From a candidate division NC10 bacterium CSP1-5 (GTDB lineage Bacteria; Methylomirabilota; Methylomirabilia; Methylomirabilales; CSP1-5): 6,431 nucleotides of DNA. A model generated the notes under the pieces. That model was not told the origin of the DNA, searched no databases, and saw only the letters and a program-made list of their open reading frames with translations. The position numbers were made by a program, and so were the translations under genes. Positions 1 to 6,026 of the stretch are shown one piece after another; position 1 is the first letter of the stretch; each line of letters starts with the position of its first letter. The stretch spans positions 1 to 6,431 of the forward strand of contig LDXR01000036.1 of assembly GCA_001443495.1 (NCBI GenBank), in the 5' to 3' direction.

Positions 1-379
1 TGGCGACGGGTGAGAGGTACAGACACAGGCGATTCAGGTGGGCCGCTGCAAAGACCAGAAGGCCAAAGGACACGATCACAATCACCAGGACCGTCAGGGG
101 GCGGATCAGACCCACGGGAAGGGGACGACGGGCGGTCCGCGGGTTCAGGGCATCCAGGTCCATGTCTGCCAGCCGGTTGACCCCCATGGCGCCGGTCCTG
201 GCGCCCACCATCGCCACCAGGATCCAGAACACCTGCTCACCATCCGGCCACCCCTGGGCGGCCAGGACCGCACCTGTCAGGGCGAAGGGGAGGGCAAAGA
301 TCGTATGCGGGAACTTGATCAGCTCGAGAAACAGACCGAGCTGTGCGAAGAGGCCGAGGGGTTTGCGCTCTTCACCCAT
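1..379 (-). CDS. UbiA-family polyprenyltransferase, N-terminal part (cut by window edge)
   Basis: Membrane prenyltransferase that attaches a polyprenyl chain to an aromatic quinone precursor. Only the first 126 residues are present; the gene continues past the left edge. Residues 20-41 read as the first membrane helix (LIKFPHTIFALPFALTGAV), a typical UbiA start. The first Asp-rich motif, NRLADMDLD, is at residues 68-76 and would bind the Mg2+-diphosphate; it is followed by NPRTARRPLP, also a family signature. A second hydrophobic segment (about 97-112) follows. The start codon overlaps the stop of the upstream methyltransferase gene by 8 bp (ATGGGTGA), and AGGAAGG lies about 9 bases upstream, so translational coupling is likely. 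The sequence style resembles both 4-hydroxybenzoate polyprenyltransferase (UbiA) and its futalosine-pathway relative (MqnP). I cannot separate them from this fragment, so I give no symbol. The family call is firm; the exact substrate is inference. Confidence 0.9.
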   Translation of the reverse strand, partial: MGEERKPLGLFAQLGLFLELIKFPHTIFALPFALTGAVLAAQGWPDGEQVFWILVAMVGARTGAMGVNRLADMDLDALNPRTARRPLPVGLIRPLTVLVIVIVSFGLLVFAAAHLNRLCLYLSPVA

Positions 380-1100
380 GCCGGGCGGCCTTCCTCCCCT
401 GGTGCACGGTCACGATCCGGAAGGTGAGATGAACCACCGAGACATCGATGAATCCCGCGTCCTCCATGAGGGCCTGCAACCCCTCCGGTGCGAGGAAGCC
501 GTCCACCGAGGCCGGAAGATACTCGTAGGCGGCCCGGTTCCCCGACAAGTGCCCGCCGATCCAGGGCAGCATCCGATGGGAGTAGAACCGGTAAAGTGAC
601 CCAAAGAGGGGAGACGAGGGGGTGGAGAATTCCAGGATGATCGCCCGTCCATCCGGTTTCAGGACCCTCGCCATCTCCCCGAGTCCCCGTCGCCGATCGG
701 CGATGTTCCGAACGCCGAAGGCCACAAAGGCCCGGTCGAAGGTCGCGTCGGCAAAAGGGAGCTCCTCGGCCGGGGCAACCGCAAAGCGGATCTGACCCGC
801 CGCGTTCGCCCTCCTGGCCTTGTGCAGGCCGCGGACCAGCATCGGCTCACAGTTATCCACCGCGATGACCCGCGCCCCCGACCCCTGCCGAACGATCTCG
901 AGCGCCACATCGGCCGTCCCGGCACAGAGGTCCAGGACATCTCCACCCCTGGGAATCTGGCCCAGGGCAACCGCAACCCGGCGCCAGTAGACGTCGCGAC
1001 GGAGGCTCAGCAGGCGGTTGAGGAGGTCGTAGCGCCCCACGATCGAGGCGAACATGCGCCGCACCTCTTCCCGCTTTGCCGTCGCAGGGTCAGCGCTCAT
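372..1100 (-). CDS. ubiE: Demethylmenaquinone / ubiquinone C-methyltransferase UbiE/MenG
   Basis: SAM-dependent methyltransferase that C-methylates the quinone ring after prenylation (2-demethylmenaquinone to menaquinone, or the equivalent ubiquinone step). With the start chosen here it has 242 residues, close to the family norm. The N-terminal block MFASIVGRYDLLNRLLSL (16-33) and WRR near 39 are UbiE hallmarks. SAM motif I is VLDLCAGTAD (55-64). Further on are LPFADATFD, AFGVRNIADRRRGL, RVLKPDGRAIILEF, then FYSHRMLPWIGG and AYEYLPASV, all in family order. The C-terminal IVTVHQGRKA also fits. The start at 1100 has GAGGG 8 bases upstream. An in-frame ATG at 1115 lacks such a site, and the reading frame open to 1262 would run into the upstream chelatase gene. 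Its stop overlaps the start of the UbiA-type gene, so the two are probably co-translated. Family is certain; whether the cell makes menaquinone or ubiquinone cannot be read here. Confidence 0.93.
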   Translation of the reverse strand: MSADPATAKREEVRRMFASIVGRYDLLNRLLSLRRDVYWRRVAVALGQIPRGGDVLDLCAGTADVALEIVRQGSGARVIAVDNCEPMLVRGLHKARRANAAGQIRFAVAPAEELPFADATFDRAFVAFGVRNIADRRRGLGEMARVLKPDGRAIILEFSTPSSPLFGSLYRFYSHRMLPWIGGHLSGNRAAYEYLPASVDGFLAPEGLQALMEDAGFIDVSVVHLTFRIVTVHQGRKAARHG

Positions 1101-1197
1101 GCGACCATCCCTCATCAGGGCGGTGACTGTTCGAGCCCGGAGACCACACGGATCTCTCGGGGGGACTGGCACATCCGGCTGGCGGAGCCTGAAGTCT

Positions 1198-1596
1198 CTA
1201 GGGGCGGCGGGCACGGGGTCCGGCGGCGCGCTCGATCGCCGCCTCCACCCGCTCCAGGACAACCTCGCAGAGCTTGTGATGGATCCCGAGCGGCTCGGTG
1301 ATCGTCCAACGGACCCCCGGATGGTTGGCCGCCGCCTCTGCCACCAACCGCGGGATATCCTCGTTATAGTGCGATCCCGGCGCCAGAAAATAGGGGTGGA
1401 CGATCACCTCGCGTGCCCCATCGGCTACGCAGGCCCCAAACCCCTGGGCGATGGTCGGCTCCGCGATCTCCATATGGGCATAGTGGACCACCGCAAAATC
1501 GGACTGGCGGCGGATGATGTCTGCCACCTGGACCAAGACGGCATTGGCCTCTCCCCGCCGGCTTCCGTGGTCCACCAGCAACAGCGCCCGCTTCAT
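1198..1596 (-). CDS. cbiX: CbiX-type sirohydrochlorin chelatase (short form)
   Basis: Small cytoplasmic chelatase that inserts a divalent metal (cobalt for cobalamin, or iron or nickel in relatives) into sirohydrochlorin. It has 132 residues, the size of the single-domain CbiX-short proteins. The N-terminus carries LLLVDHGSRRGEAN with His10, and residues 66-84 carry VHPYFLAPGSHYNEDIPRL with His76. This pair matches the two metal-handling histidines of the family. HMEIAEPTI (41-49) and EPLGIHHKL (101-109) are also typical. The start at 1596 has GGGAGAG about 5 bases upstream. It leads the minus-strand group with the quinone methyltransferase 97 bp downstream; that gap shows no clear terminator, so co-transcription is plausible. 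No other cobalamin, siroheme or F430 gene is in view, so the metal cannot be assigned. Confidence 0.9.
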   Translation of the reverse strand: MKRALLLVDHGSRRGEANAVLVQVADIIRRQSDFAVVHYAHMEIAEPTIAQGFGACVADGAREVIVHPYFLAPGSHYNEDIPRLVAEAAANHPGVRWTITEPLGIHHKLCEVVLERVEAAIERAAGPRARRP

Positions 1597-1641
1597 CGTT
1601 CTCTCCCGACGGCATCGAACCCGGACGGCTTCAGCAGCTAG

Positions 1642-1670
1642 ATGCTACCCCAAAAAGCCCCTCCCCACAA
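1642..1670 (-). promoter_or_regulatory. Possible sigma-70 promoter ahead of the chelatase/quinone genes
   Basis: On the minus strand TTGTGG (1665-1670) is followed after exactly 17 bases by TAGCAT (1642-1647). The spacing is ideal and the hexamers are moderate matches to TTGACA/TATAAT. It lies about 45 bases upstream of the chelatase start at 1596. The -10 resembles the better-supported one ahead of the barrel gene (TAGCGT). Seen by eye only. Confidence 0.4.
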
Positions 1671-1700
1671 GAATCTGAGTGAGGAATCGTGCTTCTCGCA

Positions 1701-1706
1701 TATACT
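1701..1706 (+). promoter_or_regulatory. Possible -10 element for the substrate-binding protein gene
   Basis: TATACT on the plus strand matches the TATAAT consensus at five of six positions and lies 55 bases upstream of the start at 1761. No convincing -35 hexamer sits 16-18 bases upstream, so this is only a weak candidate. Confidence 0.25.
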
Positions 1707-1748
1707 GGCGAGGCGTGTGCCGCAGATGCGAGGTCGGGGTGCTGCGCC

Positions 1749-1754
1749 AGGAGG
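1749..1754 (+). promoter_or_regulatory. Consensus ribosome binding site that fixes the start at 1761
   Basis: AGGAGG, a full match to the Shine-Dalgarno consensus, ends 6 bases before ATG 1761. The same frame is open upstream from 1689, but that extension puts 24 unlike residues ahead of a normal signal peptide. This site therefore decides the start. Confidence 0.8.
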
Positions 1755-1760
1755 GATGGA

Positions 1761-2765
1761 ATGGTTTGGGTGAGCGATCTCTGCCTCAAGGCCCTGGGTT
1801 GTGCCCTGGCTTTGACTGGTGCGGTAGGCGGGGCGGCCTTCGCCCAGACCTTCGAGACTGTGCGGTTCTCTTACAGTTTCGGTCGTGAAGCCCTGCCCGC
1901 ATTGGCAGCGATCGAGGGGGGTTTCTTCTTCCGGGAGGGCCTCAACGTCAGTGCCGTTCCCGTCGTTTCCATACCAACCACGATTGAATCCCTGAAAACC
2001 GGGGCGATAGACTTCGCCACGGTCCCCGCCCGAGGGCTCATCCTCATCGCCCAGAGCCGACTCCCGGTCCGGATCGTTGCCCTGAGCGGCGAGGGCCTGA
2101 GCGCCGAAATCCTTGTCACCACCTCGGGGAAGAGGGTGCAGTCCCTCAACGATCTCAAGGGGAAAGCGATCGGGATTGACCTGGAGTCCGAGGCCTATCC
2201 CCACTTCCTCCGGTATCTCGCGATCTCGAGAATGGACTATGCGTGGTTCCGGATCGTTCACGTGGACCACGCGGAGCTGGAGGAAACCTTCAAGCGCCGC
2301 CGTGTCGAGGCGGCCGTTGTCCCGAGACATGTCAGCCAAGGATTGGTCGACGGAAAAATTGCGAGACGGCTGGTGAGTCACGAGGAATTTTCGAACGTCA
2401 CGAAGGGGGTGAACCCCTCCGCTCTCGTTGTCCGCAAAGCATTCCTAGATGCCCGTCCTCAGGTGGTGGAGCGATTCGTGCGGGCGTGGACTCAGGCCCT
2501 GTTCTTTTCGACCAAAAACGTGGCGCAGGCATCGCACCTCTTGAAGACGTTCTACGAACGGCAGGGTGTGAACGTTCCCGCGGACGCCGTCCGCACGTAT
2601 GTCAACCTGGCGCGATATGATCGATGTGCCTGGAACGACAGAGACTCCCTCGATGTCGAATACAGCGCGTTGGTGCTGAAGCACGTGGGGATCATTTCCG
2701 AGGCTCCCAGCATCGCCGGCATGGTGGATCACCGATTCGTTCGTAAGGTCTCCCCACACTGCTAA
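1761..2765 (+). CDS. Orphan ABC-type substrate-binding protein, NMT1/SsuA-like
   Basis: Predicted periplasmic solute-binding protein of the NitT/TauT (nitrate-sulfonate-taurine) or THI5/NMT1 type, 334 residues. Residues 1-28 form a Sec signal peptide with a hydrophobic core (ALGCALALTGAVGGAA) and likely cleavage AFA|QTF. The mature start TVRFSYSFGREALPALAAIEGGFFFREGL is the usual family opening, in which an incoming ligand is met by a 'passer-by' helix. It is followed by TTIESLKTGAIDFATVPARG, then the lobe-crossing stretch VQSLNDLKGKAIGID. FVRAWTQALFFSTKN and the later helices fit the C-terminal lobe. No lipobox is seen at the cleavage site. No permease or ATPase gene is adjacent, and the flanking genes lie on the other strand, so it either serves a distant transporter or acts as a stand-alone sensor or binding protein. 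The ligand cannot be deduced. Confidence 0.85.
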   Translation: MVWVSDLCLKALGCALALTGAVGGAAFAQTFETVRFSYSFGREALPALAAIEGGFFFREGLNVSAVPVVSIPTTIESLKTGAIDFATVPARGLILIAQSRLPVRIVALSGEGLSAEILVTTSGKRVQSLNDLKGKAIGIDLESEAYPHFLRYLAISRMDYAWFRIVHVDHAELEETFKRRRVEAAVVPRHVSQGLVDGKIARRLVSHEEFSNVTKGVNPSALVVRKAFLDARPQVVERFVRAWTQALFFSTKNVAQASHLLKTFYERQGVNVPADAVRTYVNLARYDRCAWNDRDSLDVEYSALVLKHVGIISEAPSIAGMVDHRFVRKVSPHC

Positions 2766-2792
2766 AGTAAACGCAGTAAGTGCGTTTACTTT
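2764..2792. terminator. Perfect 12-bp hairpin between convergent genes, likely bidirectional terminator
   Basis: AAAGTAAACGCA (2764-2775), a 5-base loop GTAAG, then TGCGTTTACTTT (2781-2792): twelve perfect base pairs. Each strand starts with AAA and ends with TTT, a short U-tract in either direction. The left arm begins inside the TAA stop codon of the substrate-binding protein gene (2763-2765). The barrel gene on the opposite strand ends at 2914. Placement between converging genes supports a shared terminator, although the U-tract is short and the stem is not very GC-rich. Confidence 0.65.
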
Positions 2793-2913
2793 GGAGCAAT
2801 GGAGCAGTGGAAAAATAGAGCAATGAATTTGGAATAACAAGACTCCATTGCGGTCTAATGTTCTAATGGTCACGAAGCGCGGGGCAAGAAGGCCAGCGGG
2901 AGGAGCGGAGGAA
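2793..2913. repeat. Lower-GC convergent spacer with short repeats
   Basis: No gene is visible. Degenerate 8-base units follow one another: GGAGCAAT (2793-2800), GGAGCAGT (2801-2808), and AGAGCAAT a little further on. GCAATGGAG (2796-2804) is repeated in inverted form as CTCCATTGC (2843-2851), giving a 9-bp stem over a 38-base loop. TCTAATG occurs twice just after (from 2854 and from 2862). The composition is clearly more AT-rich than the flanking genes. It could be an extended termination or processing structure, or a decayed small repeat element. Confidence 0.4.
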
Positions 2914-4467
2914 TTAATAGATGTCGAAGCGGATGGGGAAGGCGAGATGGACCGACACGTCGGGGGTGTCCTCGGTCAAGCCGACGCCCACCGACAGGTC
3001 CATTGACACGTTGCGGGCGATGGCCCAGGTGACCCCTGCGTAGGCGGTGGCCACGTTGAGCCTGGAGCCCGGCACTTCTCCGTTGATGACACCGGGTTGC
3101 AGGGAGCGAGTCTCGGTCGAGGAAACAAATCGCTGTTCAAAGCGGAAACTGATGGCCAGGTCGATACTGAGGGCAAGGGCGACCCCCAGGTTATAGCCGA
3201 TCGAGTTGCCGGGGTCGATCTCGGTCTCGAATTCATGCGACCCCAGCAGCCTGACCGTGCGGTCGAGGTTGTGGGTATAGATGATGGAGGCAAAGATGAC
3301 GGCCGGATCGGCCGATTTCACGGCGGTGATCGTGCCGGTAATGCTGTAGAAACCCGTTCCGAGGGGAAGGTCCGTCGCCGACCCGCCGAAGGGATCCTGC
3401 CCCGTGATGCTCTTCCCGCGGACTCCCACGATCACGTCGGGCACCCACCCCCGTTCCCTGAGAGGCTGGTAGAAGATGGCCGCCTCGACGTCGCCTATGC
3501 CGGCGTCAGAAGTCGAGGTCTCCATGGTCTCGGTTGACCTGGTATCTTCGATGTAACGAAATGGCACCCGGACCTCGGCCTGGAAATCTCGGAAGACCCC
3601 CAGGCGCGCGGTGAGGGAGGGTTCGATGATGTTCCGCTGGACCTTTTCGGTCTCCAAGACCCCGATGATGAGGGTGGGGAGGATGGAGAAGCCCGACACA
3701 CTGATCCGGCGGGTATCGATAAAGAAGTAGTCGAATGCCGGAACAATCTCCAACCGACCCGGGGGAAGGAGGAGACCTCCCCGTTCAATGAGGGCCAGCT
3801 CGAGGCTGACCGGCGGCGGCTCCTCGGACGGCGGCTCGGGCTTGGCGGGTTCCGCGGCTGGGGGCTTGGCCGGTTCGGGCTCGACGGCCGCGGGCGGTGG
3901 AGGGGGTGGCGCCGGCTTGGGGGCAGGTTTCGCTACTTCGGGTGCAGGCTTGGGCGGAGCTTTCACCGTCGCCTGGCCGATCAGGACCCGCAAGGTCTCC
4001 TGGGTCACCTCGACCTGGGAAGGAAGCACGGACACGAGTTCGACGACGACCCGCACCACCGGCTTGGGCTTGAGACGATACTGAGAGGCACGAATCTCCC
4101 TGACCGAACCCCTGCCCGCCTGCTTCTTCGGCACACGTTCGGATAACTCGGCCTCTGCGATGTCAATGACGACCCGGTGCGGCTGAGGGAGCACGGAGGT
4201 TTCATAGGCGCCTACCGCTTGATCCGCCTGGATCCGGATGATGGCCGAGCCAGGGGCCGCTTCCTGGACTTCGACCCCGATCACCCGAATCGGAAGGATC
4301 CTGGCCTGGGCCAATGGGCCACCAGCCTGCGCAATCACTTCGCCTTGGCCTTGAGATTCAGGCGATGGATAGGCTTGCTGGGGGAGGCAGAGGGCGATCG
4401 TGAGGATGATCGCGATATGACCCGCGCCCCTCAGAAGACCAAGAGAGATTCGGTGCGAAAGTCTCAT
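2914..4467 (-). CDS. AMIN-domain / outer-membrane beta-barrel fusion protein (FapF-like pore candidate)
   Basis: Predicted envelope protein of 517 residues. Residues 1-35 are a Sec signal peptide (MRLSHRISLGLLRGAGHI, then a hydrophobic run). Residues about 60-165 look like an AMIN domain, the peptidoglycan- or septum-targeting module of AmiC and PilQ, with IRVIGVEVQE, HRVVIDIAEAEL and VREIRASQY...PVVRVVVEL in order. Residues 169-221 are a Pro/Ala/Glu/Lys linker. From 227 on, IERGGLLLPPGRLEIVPAFDYFFID opens a barrel of alternating strands with VSGFSILPTLIIG, GIGDVEAAIFYQPL, PLGTGFYSITG, DPAVIFASIIYTHNL and GNSIGYNLGVALAL. The chain ends FDIY, the aromatic end expected of an outer-membrane protein. 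From memory the barrel recalls COG4313-type 'transporters' and FapF, the pore that exports Fap amyloid subunits. The start at 4467 has AGGGGG 9 bases upstream. The frame is open to 4605, but that stretch holds the promoter. The 159-bp gap after the peptidase gene and a separate promoter suggest partly independent expression. Confidence 0.8.
   Translation of the reverse strand: MRLSHRISLGLLRGAGHIAIILTIALCLPQQAYPSPESQGQGEVIAQAGGPLAQARILPIRVIGVEVQEAAPGSAIIRIQADQAVGAYETSVLPQPHRVVIDIAEAELSERVPKKQAGRGSVREIRASQYRLKPKPVVRVVVELVSVLPSQVEVTQETLRVLIGQATVKAPPKPAPEVAKPAPKPAPPPPPPAAVEPEPAKPPAAEPAKPEPPSEEPPPVSLELALIERGGLLLPPGRLEIVPAFDYFFIDTRRISVSGFSILPTLIIGVLETEKVQRNIIEPSLTARLGVFRDFQAEVRVPFRYIEDTRSTETMETSTSDAGIGDVEAAIFYQPLRERGWVPDVIVGVRGKSITGQDPFGGSATDLPLGTGFYSITGTITAVKSADPAVIFASIIYTHNLDRTVRLLGSHEFETEIDPGNSIGYNLGVALALSIDLAISFRFEQRFVSSTETRSLQPGVINGEVPGSRLNVATAYAGVTWAIARNVSMDLSVGVGLTEDTPDVSVHLAFPIRFDIY
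3805..3963 (-). repeat. Proline-rich linker coding tract in the AMIN/barrel gene
   Basis: Low-complexity DNA coding residues 169-221 of the fusion protein. About half the residues are Pro, in PAP, PKP and PEP patterns with one run of six prolines. Such extended linkers usually span periplasm between a wall-bound and a membrane-bound domain. The Gly-rich frame on the opposite strand here is a by-product of this composition. Confidence 0.8.
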
Positions 4468-4476
4468 GATCGTAAA

Positions 4477-4490
4477 CCCCCTGTTGGGGG
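4477..4490 (-). promoter_or_regulatory. GC hairpin enclosing the ribosome binding site of the barrel gene
   Basis: On the minus strand CCCCC-AACA-GGGGG folds into a 5-bp all-GC stem. The 3' arm is part of AGGGGG, the only Shine-Dalgarno-like sequence for ATG 4467. With the promoter at 4496-4524 the transcript should begin almost exactly at this hairpin. The pairing is seen directly; a regulatory effect is inference. Confidence 0.5.
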
Positions 4491-4495
4491 CGCTT

Positions 4496-4524
4496 ACGCT
4501 AGCAACCCTCATATTCCTTGTCAA
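4496..4524 (-). promoter_or_regulatory. Sigma-70-type promoter for the AMIN/barrel gene
   Basis: On the minus strand a perfect TTGACA (4519-4524) is followed after exactly 17 bases by TAGCGT (4496-4501), a -10 keeping T1, A2 and T6. The transcription start should fall near 4488-4490, leaving a leader of only about 22 bases before ATG 4467. This is the best promoter in the window and argues against the longer reading frame that would extend the protein through it. Confidence 0.7.
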
Positions 4525-4559
4525 GTCTTTTTTACAACCCCCCGTCAAACCTCTATCGT

Positions 4560-4603
4560 GGACACCCCGATGGCCAATGTATCTGAGGGGTGTCTCGGTG
4601 TCC
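4560..4603. promoter_or_regulatory. Inverted repeat upstream of the barrel promoter (operator or read-through hairpin)
   Basis: GACACCCC (4561-4568) pairs with GGGGTGTC (4587-4594) across 18 bases, and GGACACC (4560-4566) can alternatively pair with GGTGTCC (4597-4603). The right side thus carries two tandem copies of GGTGTC. It lies about 35 bases upstream of the -35 box of the barrel gene and 24 bases past the peptidase stop. It could be a two-half-site operator or a hairpin at the peptidase transcript end; no U-tract follows, so a simple terminator is less likely. Confidence 0.35.
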
Positions 4604-4626
4604 AAGAGAGGAACAGCCCGGTAAGA

Positions 4627-5430
4627 CTATGGGGAAGGGGTCACGGGGAGCGACACCGGTGGGGTAACCTGAATATTGAAGAACTCCAGGAAACTCCCTC
4701 CGGGCGGGCTGGGTCCCCTGATCGACTGGACCTGGCCGGGGATCGGCGTGATTGCAGGGGTCCCGGAAGCGATGGCTACCACTCTGAGGTTTTGAGGCGC
4801 CATGAAGCGGGCCTGGCGGGCGAGATCCTCCTCGGTAAAAGGCCCCTTGGGTTTGTCGCGCTCCAGGATAAAGCCGATCCCATCGGTCCAGATGGAAAGG
4901 AAGCGTGTGAATTTCATCGTATAGTTTCCGAAGGCCGGGTCGGCGATCACCACCCGGTCGCCTACGAGCCCCTTGAAGACCACGAAATGCTTATAGCCCC
5001 GGATCTCCACCGGGACGATGACCGGCTGGTTCAGATCTACCAGGAAGTCAAAGTCCATCTCGTACCCGACCGCCTTGTAGCCCCGCGACTGGGCAAACCG
5101 CTTCATATCCAACAGAGAGAAGGCCCGGCGCTTGACGACCTTTTCTACATCGGCCCTCTGGGCGATTCCAAGGACGACCTCTTGCTCGGTCGCCGGGTCC
5201 CCGAAATAGTAGGTGAGCAGCGTCGAGATGACGGCCGCCCCGCAGCTATAATCGTACTGCTGAAAGGTGACGTAGCGGCTCTTCAGCTCTCGAAGGGTGG
5301 TGATATTATTTTTGGTCACGCGAAGCCCGCTGGAGTCGAGCTGTATCTCCGCCCCGGCGGCGACGTCGTACAGTAATGGAATGAAAAGAAGGGCAACAAG
5401 AAGCCGCGTCATTTTTCCGAATATCGTCAT
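4627..5430 (-). CDS. Exported C39-like cysteine peptidase (FapD-like)
   Basis: Predicted periplasmic papain-fold peptidase of the C39 (double-glycine peptidase) type, 267 residues. Residues 1-27 are a signal peptide (MTIFGKMTRLLVALLFIPLL, cleavage near AGA|EIQ). The catalytic set is complete: Gln57 as oxyanion residue, Cys63 in QQYDYSCGAAV, His148 in YKHFVVFKG, and Asp164 in VIADPAFGNY. Gln-Cys spacing of 6 and His-Asp spacing of 16 equal those of C39 domains of peptidase-containing ABC transporters as I recall them. No ABC or membrane domain is attached, so it is a free enzyme like FapD. The tail (about 195-267) is Pro/Gly-rich and of unknown use. The start at 5430 has GAGG 5 bases upstream; an in-frame ATG at 5457 lacks a better site. 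Its gene follows two small secreted proteins, 38 bp after the second, whose GG/QG motifs are candidate cleavage sites. Confidence 0.85.
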   Translation of the reverse strand: MTIFGKMTRLLVALLFIPLLYDVAAGAEIQLDSSGLRVTKNNITTLRELKSRYVTFQQYDYSCGAAVISTLLTYYFGDPATEQEVVLGIAQRADVEKVVKRRAFSLLDMKRFAQSRGYKAVGYEMDFDFLVDLNQPVIVPVEIRGYKHFVVFKGLVGDRVVIADPAFGNYTMKFTRFLSIWTDGIGFILERDKPKGPFTEEDLARQARFMAPQNLRVVAIASGTPAITPIPGQVQSIRGPSPPGGSFLEFFNIQVTPPVSLPVTPSP

Positions 5431-5468
5431 CCGCACCTCGTTTCGAACAGGACGCACATCCGCCGCTC

Positions 5469-6026
5469 TCAGATGCGACCAAAGAGATTTCGGATCTGCC
5501 TGACGACGCCCAGGCGGATGCTCACCACCGAATCCACCGTGACCCCTCCATTCGCCGTGATATTTAGGATGCTGCCGCCGCCGGTCCCCGTGGCCGTACC
5601 AAAGGTCACGCTCACGGGTGGGACACCGGTCGTGCCGCCATTGGCCGGGGTAATCGAGCCGCTAAAGACGACGTTCGATCCCGGATTCCCCGAGGTGCTG
5701 GAGGTCCCGTTCGGTAGCGCATTAGAGCCGGTGGAAAGCGAGACCGCTCCGCCCAGGAATCCGACCGTGGCGCCGGAACCGGGGTTATTCGGGGTGTTGA
5801 TTGTCGTTACCGCGTCAAAGCTGAAGCTGCCGCCGCCGTGTGTAAAGCCGAAAGAGACATTGACAATCGCGAGCCCCTGGGCGTAGGTGGCATCCAGTTC
5901 CTGGTCGCTCAGGACCCGCCCCCGGCTAGCCCAGATCGGAAGAATAAAAAAATGATGAAGAAGGGTGAGGGCCAAAACCGCTCCTGCCAGTAGGGACCTA
6001 TCGACCCATCGTCTTTTTCTTGTCAC
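5469..6026 (-). CDS. Secreted Gly/Ser/Thr-rich protein with LSDxEL-Y motif, candidate fibre subunit
   Basis: Unrecognised secreted protein, 185 residues from the GTG start used here. A basic n-region (TRKRRWVDR) and long hydrophobic core (LLAGAVLALTLLHHFFILPIWA) make a signal peptide with cleavage near residue 33. Directly after comes VLSDQELDATYAQG (38-51), the same motif as in the upstream neighbour. The mature part is rich in Gly, Ser, Thr, Asn and Val in short alternating stretches (FSFDAVTTI, NVVFSGSITP, SILNITANGGVTV), as expected of beta-rich extracellular proteins, and has no cysteine. The last dozen residues (VVRQIRNLFGRI) are basic and amphipathic, unlike the rest. GGGGGG sits 6 bases before GTG 6026. 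An ATG at 6065 would add 13 residues (MTGVLPSKPGGST...) that spoil a normal signal peptide and has only a weak AGAAG site. Context next to a C39 peptidase and barrel suggests an exported, possibly amyloid-forming subunit; this is inference. Confidence 0.72.
   Translation of the reverse strand: MTRKRRWVDRSLLAGAVLALTLLHHFFILPIWASRGRVLSDQELDATYAQGLAIVNVSFGFTHGGGSFSFDAVTTINTPNNPGSGATVGFLGGAVSLSTGSNALPNGTSSTSGNPGSNVVFSGSITPANGGTTGVPPVSVTFGTATGTGGGSILNITANGGVTVDSVVSIRLGVVRQIRNLFGRI

Noticed and set aside
1101-1197. tRNA-like fragment between the chelatase and methyltransferase genes
   Set aside because: A TTCGA-type loop sequence is present, but no acceptor, D or anticodon arm pairs around it. The TTCGA near 1605-1622 likewise fails to form a proper T stem.
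1101-1262. N-terminal extension of the methyltransferase to 1262
   Set aside because: The extra residues are Pro/Arg-rich and unlike the family, overlap the chelatase gene, and leave the good ribosome binding site before 1100 unexplained.
1638-2381. A 247-residue open frame on the minus strand
   Set aside because: It is antisense to the substrate-binding protein gene, whose signal peptide, consensus ribosome binding site and family blocks are clear. The minus-strand product has no recognisable features.
3788-4084. Glycine-rich open frame on the plus strand
   Set aside because: It is the mirror of the proline-rich linker coding tract on the other strand.
4468-4605. N-terminal extension of the AMIN/barrel protein to 4605
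   Set aside because: The stretch contains the promoter and hairpin, and would bury the signal peptide 46 residues inside the protein.
4177-5376. A 399-residue open frame on the plus strand
   Set aside because: It lies antisense to the peptidase and barrel genes. Its translation is Arg/Asp/Gly-rich without a recognisable domain, while the minus strand shows a full catalytic set and signal peptides.
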